DNA of 64,000 nt, taken from assembly GCF_018130955.1 (NCBI RefSeq), contig NZ_JAFCJM010000005.1, forward strand, positions 62,001-126,000, read 5' to 3'. Below are positions 58,155-64,000 of this stretch, piece after piece (the first letter of the stretch is position 1; each line of letters begins with the position of its first letter). The translations under genes and the position numbers were made by a program. This stretch comes from Bradyrhizobium liaoningense (GTDB taxonomy: Bacteria; Pseudomonadota; Alphaproteobacteria; Rhizobiales; Xanthobacteraceae). Under the pieces are notes generated by a model, which was not told the DNA's origin, did not search any database, and saw nothing but the letters and a program-made list of their open reading frames with translations.

Positions 58155-58367
58155 ATGGGTGTTAGCGAAGTCGCTTTGCTCTGCGTCAAATCCGCGAGAG
58201 TTTGCGCAGCGCGGATTCAATGCCGATCGAATGAGAAAGTTGCCCTGTGTGTGGCACAGGTCACAGCCGGATCGGGCGACCCGGCGTATACGCTTGCGCG
58301 TATGGCCGCAAACAAGGTAACGGCGGTACACCTGGGCCGCCGCATCAGCGCGGAAGCCCGACACTGA
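58155..58367 (+). CDS. Uncertain small open frame ending at a terminator
   Basis: A 70-codon frame (MGVSEVALLCVKSARVCAAR...) that stops 2 bases before a strong rho-independent terminator. The terminator position argues for a transcript ending here; the sequence itself, with four Cys and no known pattern, does not strongly look coding. A shorter start inside is possible. Confidence 0.22.
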   Translation: MGVSEVALLCVKSARVCAARIQCRSNEKVALCVAQVTAGSGDPAYTLARMAANKVTAVHLGRRISAEARH

Positions 58368-58369
58368 CC

Positions 58370-58406
58370 GAGCCGCCAGGCGATCGACCGGCGGCTCTTT
58401 CGTTTT
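58370..58406 (+). terminator. Rho-independent terminator, plus strand
   Basis: GAGCCGCC (58370-58377) pairs with GGCGGCTC (58390-58397) across a 12-base loop, followed by TTTCGTTTT. It closes a plus-strand transcript of the 58.1-58.4 kb gap. Confidence 0.75.
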
Positions 58407-58470
58407 CGGGATGGGTCAGCCGTAGCGACGGTGTTCCCCGGTCACGCCGATGCGATGGCACCGCCTTGGG

Positions 58471-59208
58471 CTAGCGGACGAGTTCGCCCTCGTCGGCACG
58501 CGCTGTCGGCGCCGAACCATGGTTCCGCCTTGGAACACGGCCTGCCTCCGCCGCGACACGGATAGCGGCGATATTGTTGGCGTAGTCGGCACCGCTGTTG
58601 CCACGGAACACGGCGGAACCCGCGACCAGCGTATCGGCACCGGCTGCGGCAACCACGGCCGCATTGTCGCGCGTGACGCCGCCATCGACCTCGAGCTGGA
58701 TCGGCCGATCGCCGATCATGGCGCGGATGCGCTGGATCTTCTCGATCTGCGATCCCAGAAAGGACTGGCCGCCAAAGCCGGGATTGACCGTCATGACGAG
58801 GATCAGGTCGAGGCGGTCGAGCACATAGTCGAGCACGCTCTCCGGCGTCGACGGGCACAGGCTGACGCCGGCCTTCTTGCCGAGCGCGCGGATCGCTTGC
58901 AGCGAGCGGTCGAGATGTGGCCCCGCTTCGGCATGCACGGTGATGATGTCGGCGCCGGCTTTCGCGAAGGCTTCGAGATAGGAATCCACGGGCGCGATCA
59001 TCAAGTGGACGTCGAACGTCTTTGATGTGAACGGGCGGATCGCCTTTATCACGTCGGCACCGAAGCTGATGTTCGGCACGAAGTGACCGTCCATCACGTC
59101 GCAATGAATCCAGTCGGCTCCGGCGGCATCGATCGCGGCGATCTCCTCGCCGAGCCGTGCAAAATTCGCGGCCAGGATCGAGGGTGCGATCACGATCTCC
59201 TTGGTCAT
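58471..59208 (-). CDS. rpe: Ribulose-phosphate 3-epimerase
   Basis: A 245-residue TIM-barrel epimerase that interconverts ribulose-5-P and xylulose-5-P. Motifs: [31 protein letters not shown] (metal ligands), [34 protein letters not shown] and AGSAVF. The last 25 residues are a non-conserved extension. It overlaps cbbX by 4 bases (ATGA), so here it is the Calvin-cycle paralogue cbbE of the cbb operon. Confidence 0.95.
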   Translation of the reverse strand: MTKEIVIAPSILAANFARLGEEIAAIDAAGADWIHCDVMDGHFVPNISFGADVIKAIRPFTSKTFDVHLMIAPVDSYLEAFAKAGADIITVHAEAGPHLDRSLQAIRALGKKAGVSLCPSTPESVLDYVLDRLDLILVMTVNPGFGGQSFLGSQIEKIQRIRAMIGDRPIQLEVDGGVTRDNAAVVAAAGADTLVAGSAVFRGNSGADYANNIAAIRVAAEAGRVPRRNHGSAPTARADEGELVR

Positions 59209-60140
59209 GGCTTGGTGCTCCTCACGGCATCAGCTCCGCCGGTAAACACGCGGCTCGCCAGCACGTCGGCGGACTCGATGGTTTCGAGGTCGGCGATACC
59301 GAGCATGCGATCGAGGTCGGAGACCAGGCGGTCAGCCTGCCTCAGCCGGATACGATCGACGGCGTTGCGGATCGAGCGCGCGTTGGAGAAGAACGGCTGC
59401 GTCCTGCGCATCGCGATGTATTTTTCGAACGCCTCCCGTGCCTGGCTCGAGAAGCGATAGCCGCGCTCTCTCAGCATCAATTCCGAGATGAACAGCAGCT
59501 CGGCTTCCGAATAGTCGGGGAATTCGATGTGATGGGCGATGCGGGAACGGAAGCCGGGGTTGGAGGCAAAGAAGCTCGTCATCCGCTCGCCGTAGCCGGC
59601 GAGGATGACGACGAGGTCCTCGCGCTGGTTCTCCATCACCTGAAGCAGGATCTCGATCGCCTCCTGGCCGTAGTCGCGCTCGTTATCGGGCCGATGCAAA
59701 TAGTAGGCCTCGTCGATGAAGAGAACGCCGCCCATCGCCTTCTTCAGGATCTCCTTCGTCTTCGGCGCGGTATGGCCGATATATTGCCCGACGAGATCGT
59801 CGCGCGTCACCGAGATCACCTGCCCGCGCCGCACGAAGCCGAGGCCGTGCAGGATCTTCGCCATGCGCAGCGCGACCGTCGTCTTGCCGGTGCCGGGATT
59901 GCCAGTGAAGGACATGTGCAGGGTCGGCGGCGCGGACACGAGACCCGCCCGCTGCCGGATACGCTCGATCAGCAGCAGCGAAGCGATCTGGCGCACCCGG
60001 CTCTTCACCGGCTTGAGCCCGATCAGCTCCTGCTCGAGCTGCTGCAATGTCTCCGTGATCCCGGCAGTCTCGGCCTCCTTGCGCAGGTCGAAGGCGGTTT
60101 CGCTGCTGTCGGTCGACGACGCGTGGGGCACATCAAGCAT
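59205..60140 (-). CDS. cbbX: Red-type RuBisCO activase CbbX
   Basis: A 311-residue AAA+ protein that remodels inhibited form IC/ID RuBisCO. Walker A is [11 protein letters not shown] (Lys86), Walker [11 protein letters not shown] (Asp143, Glu144); the RuBP-binding and pore segments lie between. [20 protein letters not shown] near the C-terminus includes sensor/Arg residues. Length is standard. It follows cbbS by 101 bases and overlaps rpe at the other end. Confidence 0.96.
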   Translation of the reverse strand: MLDVPHASSTDSSETAFDLRKEAETAGITETLQQLEQELIGLKPVKSRVRQIASLLLIERIRQRAGLVSAPPTLHMSFTGNPGTGKTTVALRMAKILHGLGFVRRGQVISVTRDDLVGQYIGHTAPKTKEILKKAMGGVLFIDEAYYLHRPDNERDYGQEAIEILLQVMENQREDLVVILAGYGERMTSFFASNPGFRSRIAHHIEFPDYSEAELLFISELMLRERGYRFSSQAREAFEKYIAMRRTQPFFSNARSIRNAVDRIRLRQADRLVSDLDRMLGIADLETIESADVLASRVFTGGADAVRSTKP

Positions 60141-60241
60141 GGACCGTCCTGAAAAAAGCGCTTCGCCGCGAGGGAGGCGGCGAAGCAGTTGTCCGCCAAG
60201 GATGCGGAGCAGGGAGAGCTCCGCGCGGAGAACGGATGGTG

Positions 60242-60649
60242 TTACGGCGCGGCCGATGCGGCCGGCTTTCCCACCGTGGTGTAACGGATCGCGCGGCCGG
60301 CCACTTCCTGCCGGACCAGCTCGAACTCGGCTTCGCGCGGCGGCCGGTTGACCAGGAAGGAGATCCGCACCGACTCCCAGCCGTGGCTGGAGTCGAAACC
60401 GCTGATGCGGATGTAGCGATCACCATAGACCTTCCGGCATTCAGCGAGCTCCATCATGACACCTGCGGCGTCCTGGAGATCGAACATCGGCAGGCCCCAC
60501 ATCTCCCAATAGGTGTTGCGGGGATGCGGATCGTCGGTGAACTCGATGTTCACCGCCCAGCCATTGGCGAGGCAGTACTGCACCTGCTTATAGATCTGGT
60601 CGTCGGTCAGATCGGGCAGGAAGGAAAAGCAGCCTTGTGTGAGTTTCAT
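60242..60649 (-). CDS. cbbS: RuBisCO small subunit (form IC)
   Basis: A 135-residue small subunit: [27 protein letters not shown], then [28 protein letters not shown] and the C-terminal red-type extension [23 protein letters not shown]. The extension is typical of form IC/ID. GGAGAC precedes the ATG. It lies 11 bases downstream of cbbL. Confidence 0.97.
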   Translation of the reverse strand: MKLTQGCFSFLPDLTDDQIYKQVQYCLANGWAVNIEFTDDPHPRNTYWEMWGLPMFDLQDAAGVMMELAECRKVYGDRYIRISGFDSSHGWESVRISFLVNRPPREAEFELVRQEVAGRAIRYTTVGKPAASAAP

Positions 60650-60660
60650 CTTGCGTCTCC

Positions 60661-62142
<1,482 letters not shown>

Positions 62143-62152
62143 CTATGAATGG

Positions 62153-63238
62153 TTAGGCCGCGACCGGCTCGCTGATATCGATGCGCGGATCGAGTTCGCC
62201 GGCGCGGTATCGTCGCGCCATCTCGCTCATTGGAGTGACCTTGATCCTGCTGGCGTGACCGGCGGTACCGAACTGCTCGAAGCGCTCGCGGCAGAGGTCG
62301 CGCATCGCGTCCATCGCGGGTTTGAGGAATTTTCTCGGATCGAACTCACTGCGCGTCTGGGCGGCGACCTTGCGGAACACGGCCGTCATCGCCAGGCGGC
62401 AATCAGTATCGATATTGACCTTGCGCACGCCGCTCCTGATGCCGCGGACGATCTCCTCGACCGGCACGCCCCAGGTCTGCGGCATCTCGCCCCCGAACTG
62501 GTTGAACATGTCCTGAAGCGGCTGCGGCACCGAGGACGAGCCGTGCATGACAAGATGCGTGTTCGGCAGGCGGCGATGGATCTCCTCGACCACCCGCATA
62601 GCCAGGATGTCACCATCCGGTTTGCGGCTGAACTTGTAGGCACCGTGCGAGGTGCCCATCGCAATCGCCAGCGCATCGACCTTGGTGGCGCGGACGAAAT
62701 CCACCGCTTGGTCGGGATCGGTCAGCAACTGATCATGGCTGACCTTGCCCTCAACGCCGTGGCCGTCCTCCTGCTCGCCGCCGCCATGCTCGAGCGAGCC
62801 GAGCACGCCGAGTTCGCCCTCGACGGAGGCGCCGACCCAATGGGCGAGATCGACGACGCGGCGGGTGATTGCGACATTGTAGTCGTAGTCGGCCGCGGTC
62901 TTGGCGTCGGCCTTCAGCGAGCCATCCATCATGACAGACGTGAAGCCGTGTGCGATGGCGCTGGCGCAGGTGGCCTCGTCATTGCCGTGGTCCTGATGCA
63001 TGCAGAGCGGGATATCGGGATAGGTCCGCTCCAGCGCGTCGATCATATGCGAGAGCATGAGATCACCGGCATAGCTGCGCGCGCCGCGCGAGGCCTGGAT
63101 GATGACGGGAGCATCGACGGCCGCCGCCGCCTGCATGATCGCGATCCCCTGCTCCATGTTGTTGATGTTGAACGCCGGCACGGCGTAACCATGGGTCGCC
63201 GCGTGATCCAGGAGTTGCCGAAGGGTAATGCGTGCCAA
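62153..63238 (-). CDS. fbaA: Class II fructose-bisphosphate aldolase
   Basis: A 361-residue zinc-dependent aldolase of the CbbA subtype that works on fructose- and sedoheptulose-bisphosphate. It shows [39 protein letters not shown] (Zn His), [15 protein letters not shown] and the phosphate-binding [17 protein letters not shown]. The C-terminal segment is standard for this subtype. It lies 31 bases upstream of cbbL, in the same operon, and is the cbb-linked copy (cbbA). Confidence 0.95.
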   Translation of the reverse strand: MARITLRQLLDHAATHGYAVPAFNINNMEQGIAIMQAAAAVDAPVIIQASRGARSYAGDLMLSHMIDALERTYPDIPLCMHQDHGNDEATCASAIAHGFTSVMMDGSLKADAKTAADYDYNVAITRRVVDLAHWVGASVEGELGVLGSLEHGGGEQEDGHGVEGKVSHDQLLTDPDQAVDFVRATKVDALAIAMGTSHGAYKFSRKPDGDILAMRVVEEIHRRLPNTHLVMHGSSSVPQPLQDMFNQFGGEMPQTWGVPVEEIVRGIRSGVRKVNIDTDCRLAMTAVFRKVAAQTRSEFDPRKFLKPAMDAMRDLCRERFEQFGTAGHASRIKVTPMSEMARRYRAGELDPRIDISEPVAA

Positions 63239-63274
63239 GGGAGGTCTCCGTTCGCTTGTCTTTGTTCTCGCAGC

Positions 63275-64000
63275 TCAGATCAGCCGGCCCATCGCGACCG
63301 CGGTGTCGGCCATGCGATTGGAAAAGCCCCATTCGTTGTCGTACCAGCTCATCACCCGCACCAGATTGCCGTCCATGACCTTGGTCTGGTCGAGATGGAC
63401 GATGCTCGAGCGCGGATCGTGGTTGAAGTCGGTGGAGACGTTGGGTGCGTCGGTGAAACCGAGGACGCCCCTCAGGCGCCCACCCGCCGCTGACGTGACC
63501 GCGTCGTTGATCTCCTTCGCGGTCGTTGAGCGCTTCGCGACGAACTTGAAATCGACCACGGACACGTTCGGGGTGGGAACGCGGATCGCGACGCCGTCGA
63601 GCTTGCCCTTGAGCTCCGGCAGCACCAGGCCGACGGCCTTGGCCGCGCCCGTCGATGTCGGGATCATCGACAGCGCCGCGGCGCGGGCGCGATAGAGGTC
63701 CTTGTGAAAGGTGTCGAGCGTCGGCTGATCGCCGGTGTAGGAGTGGATCGTGGTCATGAAGCCTTTTTCGATGCCCACGGTCTCATCCAGCACCTGGGCG
63801 AGCGGCGCGAGGCAGTTCGTCGAGCACGACGCGTTGGAGACCACGATATGGTCGCTCGTGAGCTTCAAATGATTGACGCCGAACACCACAGTGAGGTCGA
63901 CTTCGGTTGCCGGCGCTGAAACTAGCACGCGCCGCGCGCCGGCCTGAAGATGCGCGGCCGCCTTCTCGCGCGTGGTGAAGAGGCCGGTGCATTCGAGCGC
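63275..64000 (-). CDS. gap: Glyceraldehyde-3-phosphate dehydrogenase (partial, N-terminus outside window)
   Basis: The C-terminal 241 residues of a GAPDH. The visible part starts in [22 protein letters not shown], continues [17 protein letters not shown] and the active-site [13 protein letters not shown] with catalytic Cys, [39 protein letters not shown], and ends [18 protein letters not shown]. The start lies beyond 64000. It is the most upstream visible gene of the cbb operon (cbbG role), 36 bases before fbaA. Confidence 0.95.
   Translation of the reverse strand, partial: ALECTGLFTTREKAAAHLQAGARRVLVSAPATEVDLTVVFGVNHLKLTSDHIVVSNASCSTNCLAPLAQVLDETVGIEKGFMTTIHSYTGDQPTLDTFHKDLYRARAAALSMIPTSTGAAKAVGLVLPELKGKLDGVAIRVPTPNVSVVDFKFVAKRSTTAKEINDAVTSAAGGRLRGVLGFTDAPNVSTDFNHDPRSSIVHLDQTKVMDGNLVRVMSWYDNEWGFSNRMADTAVAMGRLI

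Overview
This 64 kb window looks like chromosome of a Bradyrhizobium-type alphaproteobacterium. The basis is high GC with GTG/TTG starts, a form IC RuBisCO operon of the order seen in rhizobia, rhizobial palindromic intergenic repeats, alphaproteobacterial DUF families and several promoters matching the EcfG general-stress consensus. Species assignment is inference. No rRNA, tRNA, CRISPR, integrase or insertion sequence was recognised.

Layout. 0-3.7 kb: end of a membrane protein, a paired crcB fluoride channel with a DUF190 gene, clpS, a membrane protein and an orphan ABC binding protein. 3.7-8.8 kb (minus): aldo/keto reductase, adenylate cyclase, aroC, histidine phosphatase, fabI. 8.9-14.7 kb: ECF sigma/anti-sigma pair, DnaJ-like protein, surface lipoprotein, pdxH, SDR, methyltransferase. 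15-26.3 kb: corA, L,D-transpeptidase, extensin-like protein, acyl-CoA synthetase, DUF1499, MBL hydrolase, gcdH, ribB with a degenerate GTP cyclohydrolase II half, cation/proton antiporter. 26.3-33.8 kb: DUF3124, aminotransferase, hpaD-type dioxygenase beside a short XRE regulator, small secreted proteins, aldo/keto reductase, phoD. 33.9-37.8 kb (minus): Tat-type flavin amine oxidase, cytochrome c, secreted RidA and a frameshifted M20 peptidase, which together look like a periplasmic amine-oxidation module. 38-39.8 kb: nitronate monooxygenase and SDR.

40-55 kb is accessory and stress-like: many short proteins (PRC-barrel, DUF3147 pair, RHH, DUF3072, DUF6496, unknowns) around a 2096-residue soluble hybrid histidine kinase with eleven near-identical 92-residue HAMP units, followed by a receiver-PAS-HWE kinase. 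Three perfect GGAAC-N16-CGTT sites and five one-mismatch versions precede genes in the 30-54 kb stretch (seven of the eight lie at 40.8-54.3 kb), suggesting a local general-stress regulon that contains its own sensors.

55-58.4 kb: a Do/HtrA protease, a double-domain universal stress protein and small genes. 58.4-64 kb (minus): Calvin-cycle operon gap-fba-cbbL-cbbS-cbbX-rpe, with gap running off the window. Several long reverse-strand open frames, including one of 1100 codons opposite the HAMP array, are GC-driven shadows and were not annotated.
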